NCBI GenBank assembly: GCA_008638415.1
Contig: VWVT01000003.1
Span: forward strand, 186,001-250,000
Direction of reading: 5' to 3'
DNA length: 64,000 nt
Source of the DNA: Nocardiopsis sinuspersici
GTDB taxonomy: Bacteria > Actinomycetota > Actinomycetes > Streptosporangiales > Streptosporangiaceae
Shown in pieces: positions 1 through 9,200 of this stretch. Positions within the stretch are counted from its first letter, which is position 1. The number at the start of each line of letters is the position of its first letter. The notes beneath the pieces are model-generated. The model saw only the letters and a program-made list of their open reading frames with translations. It made no database searches and had not been told where the DNA came from. A program made the position numbers and the translations under genes.

Positions 1-94
1 CTCCGCGCCCACGTAGGAGGACCCGGGCGGATCGTCGACCGGGGATTCGGGCGTGTGACCAGGCCACACGGGGCGTGCCGACGCCCCACCGGAC

Positions 95-279
95 ATGAGG
101 ACAACTAACGCGCCCCACGCCGCCCTCCTCGCCGCCGCGGGCGCACTCGCCCTGCTGGCCTCTTCGAGGCGAAGGGGCACGGCAGCGCCGACCCCGTCGC
201 CCCCGACGGGATCGACGGCGAGGACAACCCGGAGGGCCGGGAGCGCAACCGGAGGGTGGAGATCCGCGTCACCGAGTGA
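95..279 (+). pseudogene. OmpA-family protein remnant (internal deletion)
   Basis: From the ATG at 95 the frame encodes a signal-peptide-like start (MRTTNAPHAALLAAAGALA...). At about 160 the sequence jumps, and a different frame then encodes a typical OmpA C-terminal end: ...KGHGSADPV..., then NPEGRERNRRVEIRVTE, stopping at 277-279. NRRVEI is the classic tail of the peptidoglycan-binding OmpA domain. Signal peptide and OmpA end lie in different frames with almost nothing between them, so the lipoprotein linker and most of the OmpA domain are missing. I read this as a deletion scar; an assembly collapse is the alternative. No clear ribosome binding site is seen before 95. The 94 bases to the left hold nothing I can name. 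Confidence 0.6.
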
Positions 280-345
280 GCGGGCGCCCCTCGCCCCCGG
301 TCGTCCGGTGCCGCGGACACCGCCGCTCCCCTCGTGGGGGATGGT

Positions 346-918
346 TCAGTTCTCGGCGGCCCAGACGGCCCCACGGTGCGCGGAGGCCGCCTCGGCGGCG
401 GCGCGGACCAGGGCACGGCACGCGTCGTCGGAGGGCTCGGGCAGGTCGTCGACCGGGAACCAGCCCAGGTCGGCCGACTCGTCGGGGTCGCGCACCAGTA
501 CGGCGTCCTCCGGGGCGACCGCCGCGTACTGCACGTCCAGGTGGAGGCTCCCGCCGCCGCAGGGCACGGGGTGGCTGTCCAGCCGGACCGGCCGGGGGAG
601 CAGCGTGATCCCCCTGATCCCCGACTCCTCGGTGGCCTCGCGCAGGGCGGCCGCGGCCAGGGTGGCGTCCCCGGGCTCGCAGTGACCGCCGGTCTGCAAC
701 CACATCCGGTGGATCCGGTGCAGGGTGAGGACCGCCCGCGAGCCGTCGGAGGACACGATCACCGTGCTCGCCGTCACGTGGCCGGGCAGGCAGCCACGCC
801 ACATCCCGTCCTCGTGCGCCTCCAGGTGCTCAAGGTAGAAACGGCGCAGCTCCTCCTGCCGGGCGTCGGGCGCCGTCCACGCGCCCAGCACCGCCCGGGC
901 GTCCGCGTGCAGCGACAC
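346..918 (-). CDS. Nudix hydrolase
   Basis: 190 aa from a GTG start. Nudix enzymes hydrolyse nucleoside diphosphates linked to another moiety, using a metal held by the Nudix helix. The Nudix box is visible at about residues 96-120 as GGHCEPGD followed by LREATEESGI, carrying the REx2EExG metal-binding core. The GGHxEPGD version has one extra residue compared with the textbook Gx5Ex7REUXEEXGU spacing, which is common in this subgroup. The start codon directly abuts the stop of the upstream DUF2342 zincin, so the two are probably co-transcribed and translationally coupled. The substrate cannot be read from the sequence. Confidence 0.88.
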   Translation of the reverse strand: MSLHADARAVLGAWTAPDARQEELRRFYLEHLEAHEDGMWRGCLPGHVTASTVIVSSDGSRAVLTLHRIHRMWLQTGGHCEPGDATLAAAALREATEESGIRGITLLPRPVRLDSHPVPCGGGSLHLDVQYAAVAPEDAVLVRDPDESADLGWFPVDDLPEPSDDACRALVRAAAEAASAHRGAVWAAEN

Positions 919-2376
919 CTACGCGTCCCCTCCCCGGCCGTCTCCGGGCCCGTCGTCCTCACCGTCGTCGCCGGAGCCCCGCTCCTCGGCGGAACCCTCG
1001 CTCCCGCTCTGCCCGGGAACGTCCCCGGTCAGCGCGGAGATGTCGAAGTCGGCGTCGCCGAACTCCCCGGATCCGTGGACGAACGCGTCCGGGTCGTCCA
1101 GGTCGTCGCCGGTGGGCATCAGGTCGGGGTGCTGCCACACCGCGTCCCTGCCCTCCACGCCGCGCGCCTCCTCCAGCGCGGCCCACAGGGCGGAGGCCTC
1201 GCGCAGACGGCGCGGGCGCAGCTCCAGGCCGACCAGCGCGGCGAACGTGTGCTCGGCGGGCCCGCCGGTCGCCCGGCGCCGCCGGGTCGCCTCGGCCAGG
1301 GCGTCCGCCTGCGGCAGCCGTCCGGCCACAGCGGACGAGACCACGGTGGCCACCCAGCCCTCGATCAGCGCCAGGGCCGTCTCCAGCCGGTTCAGCGCCG
1401 CCTTCTGCTGCGGGGTGTCCTCGGGCTGGAGCAGTCCCTCGCCCCCGGCCCCGCCCAGGACCTCCTGGAGCGCCTCGGGGTTGGTGAGATCGATCTCGCC
1501 GAGCCGGTCCTCCAGCCCGCTGACGTCGAACGACATCCCGTCCGCGTACTCGTTGACCAGGCGGGACACGTGCGAACGCAGCCACGGCACGTGCGAGTAC
1601 AGCCGGTGCACGGCGGCCTCGCGCGCGGCCAGGTACAGGCGCACCTCGTCCTCGGGAACCCCCAGGCCCTCGGTGAACCGCTCCACACCGGAGGGCAGCA
1701 GCGCGGCGTTGCCCTCACCGGCCAGCGGCATCCCGATGTCAGCGGTGCCGACCACCTCGCGGGACAGCTCGCCGACTGCCTGGCCCGCCTGGCGGCCGAC
1801 CATCATGCTGCCCATCTGCTGGATCATGCCCAGCAGCGGGCCCGCCACGGACTGCATCTCCTCGGGCAGGTTCTGCCCCATCGACTGGACGGTCTTGCTG
1901 GTCAGCGGGTCGCACAGCTGCGCCCACGAGTCCATCGTCCGCTCGATCCACTCCGACCGGCTCCACGCCTGGGCGGTGTGTACGCCGGAGGGCAGGTCGG
2001 TAGCCTGGTCGAGCCACAGGTCGGCGAGGCGCAGGGCCTCCTCGACCTTGGCGTAGTCGGACACCGGCACACTCGGGTCGCCCTCCTGGGCGACCGTCTG
2101 GCGCGCGACGTCCTTGGCCATCTCCCAGTTCACCCCGGACGACGACGTGTTCCCGCCGCCGGTTCCGGGACCGGGTTGGGCCGACATCATGTCGGCGAAC
2201 TGGCGCAGCATGTTGGCCATCTGCTGCGGGTCGCCGAACGGGAAGCCGTCCGGCATTCCGGATCCTCCTCCGCCCGGGCCGCCGCTGCCGGCACCCGAGC
2301 CGGAGTCGCCAGAGTGGCGTCCGGACTCGTCATCGGGATCGTTCGGCATGCTGAAACCGAAAGGCAGGTCGCTCAC
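919..2376 (-). CDS. DUF2342-type zinc-dependent metalloprotease family protein
   Basis: 485 aa from a GTG start preceded by GAGG at 7 nt. The first 85 residues are Gly/Ser/Pro-rich and probably disordered. The rest matches the actinobacterial DUF2342 (TIGR03624) family, annotated as putative zincin-type hydrolases: MIQQMGSMMVGRQAGQAVG and AAREAAVHRLYSHVPWL are family-typical stretches. The last 40 residues are again acidic and Gly/Asp-rich. No signal peptide is visible, so it is probably cytoplasmic. It is first in a two-gene unit with the Nudix hydrolase and divergent from the epimerase gene. Function is not established for the family; a role in protein turnover is only inferred. Confidence 0.85.
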   Translation of the reverse strand: MSDLPFGFSMPNDPDDESGRHSGDSGSGAGSGGPGGGGSGMPDGFPFGDPQQMANMLRQFADMMSAQPGPGTGGGNTSSSGVNWEMAKDVARQTVAQEGDPSVPVSDYAKVEEALRLADLWLDQATDLPSGVHTAQAWSRSEWIERTMDSWAQLCDPLTSKTVQSMGQNLPEEMQSVAGPLLGMIQQMGSMMVGRQAGQAVGELSREVVGTADIGMPLAGEGNAALLPSGVERFTEGLGVPEDEVRLYLAAREAAVHRLYSHVPWLRSHVSRLVNEYADGMSFDVSGLEDRLGEIDLTNPEALQEVLGGAGGEGLLQPEDTPQQKAALNRLETALALIEGWVATVVSSAVAGRLPQADALAEATRRRRATGGPAEHTFAALVGLELRPRRLREASALWAALEEARGVEGRDAVWQHPDLMPTGDDLDDPDAFVHGSGEFGDADFDISALTGDVPGQSGSEGSAEERGSGDDGEDDGPGDGRGGDA

Positions 2377-2439
2377 AATCAGACCTCAGGCAGGATTAGG
2401 TTTGGTCTCCACTGTCACGTTAGCTGGGAGTCGCCCGGA

Positions 2440-3567
2440 GTGAATACCGAAAGCAGCCAGGTTCGCCCAGAGCACAGCCCTCCGGACGGCGCGGGCAGGG
2501 TGATCGCTGTCACCGGTGCCGCGTCAGGCGTGGGCCGGCTCCTCGTGCAACGCCTGGCCACGCCGGAAGGTTCCGCGACCCCTCGGGAGATCGTCGCGAT
2601 CGACGACGAGCTCGCCGACCTGCGCGGGGTCACGTGGCGCATCGCCGACGTGTGCGACCCCGGGCTGGTCTCCCGCCTCGGCGGGGTCGACGTGCTCGTG
2701 CACACCGCCGACGACCGCTCCCTGGAGACCCGCCCCGACCGTCGCCGCGCGCACAACATCCGCGCGGCACAGACGGTCCTCACCGCCGCGGCGGCCTCGG
2801 GGGTCCCACGCGTCATCCTCGTCACCAGCACCATGGTCTACGGCGCGGCCCCGGACAACCCCGTGCCGCTGGCGGAGAACGCCCCGCGTGTGTCCGACAA
2901 CAGCGAGGGGCTCATGGGCGACTTCGCCGAGATCGAGGCCCTCGCCGAGCGCGCCCGCCGCGCCCACCCCAGCCTCACCGTGACCGTCGTGCGCCCGGCG
3001 CCGCTCGTGGGACCCGGACGCGACACCCTGCTCAGCCGACACTTCTCCGCGCCCCGCCTGCTCACCGTCAAGGGCCACGAGCAGCACTGGCAGTTCTGCC
3101 ACGAGGACGACCTGGCCGGCGCCCTGGCCTTCTGCGCCATGCACGGGGTGGACGGCCCCGACGGCGTGGTCGCCGTGGCCAGCGAGGGCTCCCTCCCCCA
3201 GGACGAGGTGGAAAGGGCCGCCGGGATGAAGCACTTCGAGGTCCCCGCCAACCTGGCCTTCGGCGCCATCCGCCGCCTGCACCAGGCCCGGATCACCCCG
3301 GCCGCGGAGGGGGAGCTGAAGTTCCTCGTCTACCCGTGCGTGGTGGACTGCTCGGTGCTGCGCGGCGCCGGGTGGAAGCCCGGCTACGACAACGGGGCCG
3401 CCCTGGAGGCCCTGCTGGAGTCCAGGAACGGCAGACCCGCCCTGGTGGGCCGCAGCCTGGGCCGCAAGGAGGTCACCATCACCGCGGCCGGCGCGGCCGG
3501 CGCCGCCGCCGCGGCCATCGGCACCGCCGCCGCCATCCGCCACCTGCGCAAACGCAAGGGCGTCTGA
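2440..3567 (+). CDS. NAD-dependent epimerase/dehydratase (extended SDR)
   Basis: 375 aa from a GTG at 2440, with TGGGAG about 9 nt upstream; GTG 2500 is an alternative start just before the Rossmann strand. The NAD-binding motif is IAVTGAASGVG (residues 21-31). VILVTSTMVYG provides the family Ser-x-Tyr region, although the usual YxxxK is not obvious because PLAENAPRVSDN follows. The protein should use NAD(P) to modify a nucleotide sugar or related substrate. The C-terminus is unusual: an Ala/Gly-rich hydrophobic segment (about residues 345-365) ending in basic RHLRKRKGV, which looks like a single membrane anchor. It is divergent from the DUF2342 gene and lies just upstream of moaE. The substrate is unknown. 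Confidence 0.82.
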   Translation: MNTESSQVRPEHSPPDGAGRVIAVTGAASGVGRLLVQRLATPEGSATPREIVAIDDELADLRGVTWRIADVCDPGLVSRLGGVDVLVHTADDRSLETRPDRRRAHNIRAAQTVLTAAAASGVPRVILVTSTMVYGAAPDNPVPLAENAPRVSDNSEGLMGDFAEIEALAERARRAHPSLTVTVVRPAPLVGPGRDTLLSRHFSAPRLLTVKGHEQHWQFCHEDDLAGALAFCAMHGVDGPDGVVAVASEGSLPQDEVERAAGMKHFEVPANLAFGAIRRLHQARITPAAEGELKFLVYPCVVDCSVLRGAGWKPGYDNGAALEALLESRNGRPALVGRSLGRKEVTITAAGAAGAAAAAIGTAAAIRHLRKRKGV

Positions 3568-3609
3568 CCCGCGGAGCGTGACCGCCGACCGCGGGGCGGC
3601 GTCGATTGG

Positions 3610-3615
3610 TACGGT
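3610..3615 (+). promoter_or_regulatory. -10 box of moaE, leaderless arrangement
   Basis: TACGGT lies 6 nt before the GTG start of moaE and no Shine-Dalgarno sequence is present, so the transcript probably begins at the start codon. Confidence 0.5.
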
Positions 3616-3621
3616 CGTGTC

Positions 3622-4059
3622 GTGGAAGAGATCACTCTCGCGTCCGTACGCGACACCCCCCTCTCGGTGGACGAGGTCCTTGCCGCGGTCTCCGACCCGC
3701 GCGCGGGCGGCACCGCCGTGTTCGTCGGCACCGTCCGCGACCACGACCACGGCCGCGACGTCGCCCGGCTCGCCTACACGGCGCATCCGACGGTGGAGGA
3801 GCAGTTGCGGGCCGTCATGGAGAAGGTGCTCGACGACACCTCCGTCCCGGGCCGTCCGGTGGTGCGGATGGCCGCGGCGCACCGCGTCGGCCGGTTGGAG
3901 ATCGGTGACATCGCCGTGGTCGTGGCCGCCGCCGCCGAGCACCGGCAGGAGGCCTTCGAGGCCTGCCGCCGCCTCATCGACGACCTCAAGGCCCAGGTGC
4001 CCATCTGGAAGCAGCAGGACTTCGGGGACGGCGGGAGCGAGTGGGTGGGCTCGCCCTGA
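3622..4059 (+). CDS. moaE: Molybdopterin synthase catalytic subunit MoaE
   Basis: 145 aa from GTG. MoaE forms the large subunit of molybdopterin synthase and, with MoaD thiocarboxylate, inserts sulfur into cyclic pyranopterin monophosphate to make molybdopterin in the cytoplasm. The diagnostic features are GGTAVFVGTVRDHDHG near residue 30, the HRVGRLEIGD block in the middle, and the C-terminal VPIWKQQDF, whose Lys region is the active site in the family. Length is normal. No other moa gene is adjacent, so its partner MoaD must lie outside the window. Transcription looks leaderless. Confidence 0.95.
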   Translation: MEEITLASVRDTPLSVDEVLAAVSDPRAGGTAVFVGTVRDHDHGRDVARLAYTAHPTVEEQLRAVMEKVLDDTSVPGRPVVRMAAAHRVGRLEIGDIAVVVAAAAEHRQEAFEACRRLIDDLKAQVPIWKQQDFGDGGSEWVGSP

Positions 4060-4139
4060 CCGGGCGGCGCGTGAGGGGCCGCCCGGGACGGGGCCGGGGA
4101 CGGACGTCTCCAGGTCTTCGTCCGCAATAGGCTGTGCGC

Positions 4140-5216
4140 ATGCTTCGTCGTGTCATGACCCTCGTTGTCGCCCTCGTCCTCCTCGTCGGGCTCGGCGTCG
4201 GCAGCCTCTTCCTCCCCGTTCCCTACCTGGTGGCCGCGCCCGGCCTCACCGTGGACACGCTCGGAGAGGTCAAGGAGGAGCCGGTCATCAAGATCGAGGA
4301 CGCTCGGAGTTATGAGCACGACGGCTCCCTGTCCATGGTGACCGTGCAGTACGCGGGCGGGCCCCAGCACCGGCTCGACTTCCTCACCGTCGTCACCGCA
4401 TGGCTCTCGCCCACCCAGGCGGTCCTGCCCGAGAAGCTCCTCTTCCCCTCCGGGCGCACGCCCGAGGAGGTCACCGAGCGGCAGACCGTGCAGATGAACG
4501 ACTCACAGACCGACGCCACCGCCGCGGCGCTCAACGAGCTCGGCATGGCCTACGAGGCGGTCCCCCTGGTCAGCGGCACCGTCGAGGGCATGCCCGCGCA
4601 CGGCGTGGTGGAGGAGGGCGACCTCATCCTGGCCGTGGACGGCGAGCCCGTGCCCACCGAGGGCGGCGGTGACCAGGGGAGCCCCGTGGGCAGCTCCGCG
4701 GTCGTGGAGATGGTCGGCGACCGCGAGCCCGGCGACCCGGTCGAGCTCACCCTGGACCGGGACGGCGAGACCGTCGACGTGGAGATCACCACCGAGGAGG
4801 GCGACTCGGGCGGTGCGGCGGTCGGCGTGCTCATCACCGACCGGATGGACTTCCCCGTGGACGTGGAGATCACCGTCGGCGACATCGGCGGACCCAGCGC
4901 GGGCATGATGTTCGCGCTCGGGATCATGGACCGGCTCAGCGAGGAGGGCCTCACCGGCGGGGCGGACGTCGCCGGAACCGGCACCATCACCGCCGACGGC
5001 CGGGTCGGCGGGGTCAGCGGCGTCCAGCAGAAGATGGTCAGCGCCCAGCGCGACGGGGCCGAGTACTTCCTCGTGGCCGCCGAGAGCTGCTCCCAGGTGT
5101 CCCAGTCGGCCGCATACGGGGAGCTGGAGGTGGCGCGGGTCGAGACCCTCGCCGACGCGGTGGACGCGCTCCAGACCATCCGCACCGGCGAGGGCGAGCT
5201 GCCCCGCTGCGAGTAG
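4140..5216 (+). CDS. PDZ domain / Lon-type serine protease (YlbL family)
   Basis: 358 aa. An N-terminal membrane anchor (residues 5-28, MTLVVALVLLVGLGVGSLF) is followed by an extracytoplasmic region, a PDZ-like domain (about residues 140-210, with GVVEEGDLILAVDGEPV) and an S16 Lon-type proteolytic domain. The catalytic serine is in GGPSAGMMFALG and the Lys partner in SGVQQKMVSA, the Ser-Lys dyad of the family. It is probably a membrane-bound protease acting outside the membrane. TAGGCT ends 6 nt before ATG 4140, which supports a leaderless start there; GTG at 4134 is in frame but overlaps no signal. The dispersed repeat follows its stop codon. Confidence 0.9.
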   Translation: MLRRVMTLVVALVLLVGLGVGSLFLPVPYLVAAPGLTVDTLGEVKEEPVIKIEDARSYEHDGSLSMVTVQYAGGPQHRLDFLTVVTAWLSPTQAVLPEKLLFPSGRTPEEVTERQTVQMNDSQTDATAAALNELGMAYEAVPLVSGTVEGMPAHGVVEEGDLILAVDGEPVPTEGGGDQGSPVGSSAVVEMVGDREPGDPVELTLDRDGETVDVEITTEEGDSGGAAVGVLITDRMDFPVDVEITVGDIGGPSAGMMFALGIMDRLSEEGLTGGADVAGTGTITADGRVGGVSGVQQKMVSAQRDGAEYFLVAAESCSQVSQSAAYGELEVARVETLADAVDALQTIRTGEGELPRCE

Positions 5217-5229
5217 GCGGTGCTTGCTC

Positions 5230-5485
5230 TGGGACTTCCGCTTCGCTTCAGCCCGCCGTCGCCCGCCGGGGCGCTACGCGCCGATGCGGGCTACCACCCT
5301 CAACGGACGCTACGCGCAGTGCCTTCCGTGTTCGGGCGCCCTATGGGCGGGAACCCTCGGATCCTCCGGTGTGACGGCTCGGCCCACGCCGTCGCCCGCC
5401 ACCGCCCTCGAACGACGGCCTCCGGCCGCAGTACCTGTCGTCCCGCCTGCGAATCCTCCAGAACCCCGCCGGCGCCCGAACGACA
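5230..5485. repeat. Dispersed intergenic repeat, copy 1
   Basis: The 314-base gap between the protease and PPA1309 genes holds no gene. It holds a repeat nearly identical to the one at 55950-56215. The core runs from 5330 to 5481 and is bounded by the perfect inverted repeat GTTCGGGCGCC (5330-5340) and GGCGCCCGAAC (5471-5481). Inside is GGGAACCCTCGGATCCTCC and, near the right end, CGAATCCTCCAGAACCCCG, blocks also found in the tandem array at 23181-23594. The similarity extends about 100 bases left of the core. It sits directly behind a stop codon. Confidence 0.75.
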
Positions 5486-5530
5486 CCCCCAGGGGTCGGC
5501 AGGCGTTCAGCGGAACCGGCGGGGACGGGG

Positions 5531-6067
5531 TCAGTCCTTCTCCTGCTCCGGGTCCTCCTCGATGTCCAGGGTCAGGGCCAGGGCCGAGGTCAGCGCGGGC
5601 ACCAGGTCCGCGCCGCTGAGCACCTCCGACTCGCTGTCGTGGCTGCGCATGCGCATCGCGCAGTGCCGGGAGCCGTCGCGCAGCACCCCGGCGACCATGC
5701 GGATCTCCTCGGTCTCCTTGTCGGAGGAGTCCGGGTCCTCGCCCGGGGCCAGGGTCTCGTCCGAGCCCTTCACCACCAGGCGCTCCATCACCAGCGCGCA
5801 CCCGGCCACGCCCTCGGGCCACATGATGCGTCCCAGCGCCTCCTCCAGCGGGACTTCGTCCGGCAGCTGCTCCTGCTCGACCGGGGTCAACTCGTCGGGG
5901 TCCACAGGGGAGCCGACCCCCAGCAGTTCGGCCAGCGCGGGTTCGGCCTTCAGCAGTTCGGCGGTGGGCACCAGGGCGTACAGCCCCAACGGTCGGTCCC
6001 AGCCCTGCCCCGCGGCGTGGCGTTCGAGGTCCATGACGGCTTCGCGAATATTCGACACGTTATCCAT
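5531..6067 (-). CDS. PPA1309 family protein
   Basis: 178 aa from ATG 6067. It matches the actinobacterial PPA1309 family of unknown function: an N-terminal REAVMDLERHAAGQGWDRP, then LYALVPTAELL, a central MWPEGVAGCALVMERLVV, and DGSRHCAMRMR before an acidic tail. No signal peptide or membrane segment is visible, so it is probably cytoplasmic. An in-frame GTG at 6088 has GAGG nearby and could be the true start, adding seven residues. It is convergent with the Lon-type protease (the dispersed repeat lies between them) and divergent from the UPF0182 gene. Confidence 0.82.
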   Translation of the reverse strand: MDNVSNIREAVMDLERHAAGQGWDRPLGLYALVPTAELLKAEPALAELLGVGSPVDPDELTPVEQEQLPDEVPLEEALGRIMWPEGVAGCALVMERLVVKGSDETLAPGEDPDSSDKETEEIRMVAGVLRDGSRHCAMRMRSHDSESEVLSGADLVPALTSALALTLDIEEDPEQEKD

Positions 6068-6273
6068 AGTGACCGATGTGGAAACCACTCCGCCTCGGTT
6101 TCCGGACAGTAGGGTCACCACGGGACCCCGTATGCCACTCCGATACACCAACGATGCAGCCTTGTCATGCGTTCGAGGGTGGTTTCGGGAACCCAGGAGC
6201 CACCGTTTAAGTTTTCAGTAATAGGGCGCCACACGCGCACCAACGCACCTACCAAGCCAACCGAGGGGGAGGC

Positions 6274-9200
6274 GTGAGCTTCCGATCGCCCGGCGCACCA
6301 CCTGCGCGTATGCCTCGCCGATCAAGGTTGCTCGCGCCAGTCGCAGCGACCGTGGTCGTCATCATCGCGGTGCTGATGCTCGCCGCGAACTTCTGGACCG
6401 ACTACAAGTGGTTCGGTTCCGTCGGGTACACCTCGGTCTTCGTGACCGAGCTGTGGACCCGTGTCCTTCTGTTCGCCGTGTCCGGCCTGGTCATGGCCGT
6501 CATCGTCGGCGCGAGCATCTTCTTCGCCTACCGCTCCCGGCCCGGTATCCGGCCGATGAGCCTGGAGCAGCAGGGCCTGGACCGCTACCGGCAGTCCATC
6601 GACCCGCACCGCAAGCTGTTCTTCTGGATCGCCGTGGGCGCCCTCGCCCTACTGGCCGGCGTCGCGGCCAGCGGTGACTGGCGCTCCTACCTCCAGTTCA
6701 TGAACAGCACCGAGTTCGGTGTCGACGACCCCGAGTTCGGCATGGACGTCGCGTTCTTCGCCTTCGTCTACCCGTTCCTGCGCGTCCTGCTCGGCTACCT
6801 GTACGCGGCGGTCATCCTGGCGTTCATCGCCGCGGTGGTCGTCCACTACCTGTACGGCGGCGTCCGCCTCCAGAACGACTCGGGCCAGCGCGCCACCCCC
6901 GCCGCCCGCGTGCACCTGTCGGTGCTGCTGGGCGTGTTCGTGCTGCTGCGCGCCTGCTCCTACTGGCTGGACCGCTACGGACTGGTCTTCTCCGAGCGCG
7001 GCTACACCTTCGGCGCCTCCTACACCGACGTGAACGCGGTCAAGACCGCGCTGCTGATCCTCACGGTCATCTCGGTCATCTGCGCCGTGCTGTTCTTCGC
7101 CAACATCTACTTCAAGAACACCATGGTCCCCATGGCCAGCCTCGGACTGCTGGTGCTGTCCGCCGTGCTGGTCGGCGCCGCCTACCCCGCGATCGTGCAG
7201 AACTTCCAGGTCGACCCGAACGAGCAGCGCCTGGAGAGCCCCTACATCGAGCGCAACATCGAGTACACGCGCAACGCTTACGGCATCGCCGACGCCGAGG
7301 TCCAAGCCTACGACGCCACCACCGAGCTCAGCGCGCAGGACCTGGTGGAGGAGTCCCAGGGCACCACGGTGCGCCTGGTCGACCCCTCCGTGGTCTCGCA
7401 GACCTTCCAGCAGATGCAGCAGGTCCGCGGCTTCTACCAGTTCCCCGACGTGCTGGAGGTCGACCGCTACCCGGACACCAGCGGCAACCTGATCGACACG
7501 ATCGTGGCCGTCCGCGAGCTGGACGGGCCGCCCGAGGACCAGAACAACTGGCTCAACCGGCACCTGATCTACACCCACGGCTACGGCATGGTCGCCGCCG
7601 CCGGCACCCAGATCGACGCCGAGGGCCGCCCGGTCTTCACCGAGTACAACATCCCGCCGCGCGGTGAGCTGAGCGACGCCGTCGGCGAGTACGAGCCGCG
7701 CGTCTACTACGGCCGCGAGGGCGCCGACTACGTCATCGTCCAGGCCGAGGAGGAGTACGACTACCCCCTCGACTCGGAGGAGGACACGGGCGACGTGCCC
7801 ACCCCCGAGGACGCCGTGGAGACCGAGGTCAGCCCGAGCCCGGACGAGGCGCGGGCCCCGGCCGACGCCGACCAGCAGGGCGCGGAGCAGACCGAGGAGG
7901 CCCCCGCCGAGGGCGGTGAGGGCGCCGACGAGGCCGGCGGCTCCCAGGCCTACAACCGCTACGAGGGCAGCGGCGGCGTCCAGCTGAGCAGCTTCTTCGA
8001 CCGTGTCCTGTACGCGATCAAGTACCAGGAACCGAACATCCTGCTCAACAGCGCCATCGCCAGCGACTCGCGCATCATCTACGAGCGCGACCCGGTGGAG
8101 CGCGTCGAGAAGGTCGCCCCGTTCCTGACCATGGACAGCCGCCCCTACCCGGCGGTCGTCGACGGCAGGATCGTGTGGATCGTGGACGGCTACACCACGT
8201 CCAACGGCTACCCGTACGCGAAGCCGATCGACTTCACCCAGGCGGTGACCGACACCTTCACGGACGGCACGGCCCAGCAGGTCGGCGCGCTGCCGGGCAA
8301 CGAGGTCAACTACATCCGCAACTCGGTGAAGGCCACCGTCGACGCCTACGACGGCTCGGTCACCCTGTACGCCTGGGACGAGGAGGACCCGGTCCTGCGG
8401 ACGTGGATGGACTCGTTCCCGGGCATCATCACCGAGAAGGACGAGATGAGCGAGGAGCTCGTCGACCACCTGCGCTACCCGGACGACCTGTTCAAGGTGC
8501 AGCGCGAGATCATGCGCGAGTACCACGTGACGAACGCGTCCGCCTTCTACGGAGGTCAGGACTTCTGGTCGGTCCCCAACGACCCGACCGGCGGTACCGA
8601 GGCTCCCGAGCCGCCCTACCGCCAGACCATCCACTACCCGGGCGAGGACGAGGCCACCTTCTCGCTGACCAGCACGTTCGTGCCGCGCGGCCGTGAGAAC
8701 CTGGCGGCCTTCATGGCGGTGGACAGCGATCCCCGCTCGGACGACTACGGCCAGCTCAAGCTGCTGGAGCTGCCGCGGAGCACGGTGATCTTCGGTCCCG
8801 GACAGGTGCAGAACGCCTTCGACGCCGACGCGGACGTCCGCGAGGTGCTGCTGCCGCTGGAGCAGTCCAACGCGGAGGTGACGCGGGGCAACCTGCTCAC
8901 GCTGCCGTTCGCGGGCGGCCTGCTCTACGTCGAGCCGCTGTACGTGCAGGCCGGTGGCGGCGGCGCCGCCTCCTTCCCGCTGCTGCAGCAGGTCATGGTC
9001 GGCTTCGGTGAGGAGGTCGCGATCGGCAGCAGCCTGCCGGACGCGCTCAGCAACCTCTTCGACGGGGAGGCCCAGGTGCCGGAGGAAGGCGCCGAGGAGC
9101 CGCCGCCGGAGGAAGAGGGCGGAGCCGGCGGAGGCGGTGAAGGCGGCGGTGACCAGGAGCTCACCGACGCCCTCAACGAGGCCGTCGAGGCCTGGGAAGA

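Noticed and set aside
5224..5619. Open frames running through the dispersed and tandem repeats (also in 23206-24528 and 55887-56258)
   Set aside because: They have no start signals, no family resemblance and different frames in different copies; the conserved feature is the DNA, not the protein.
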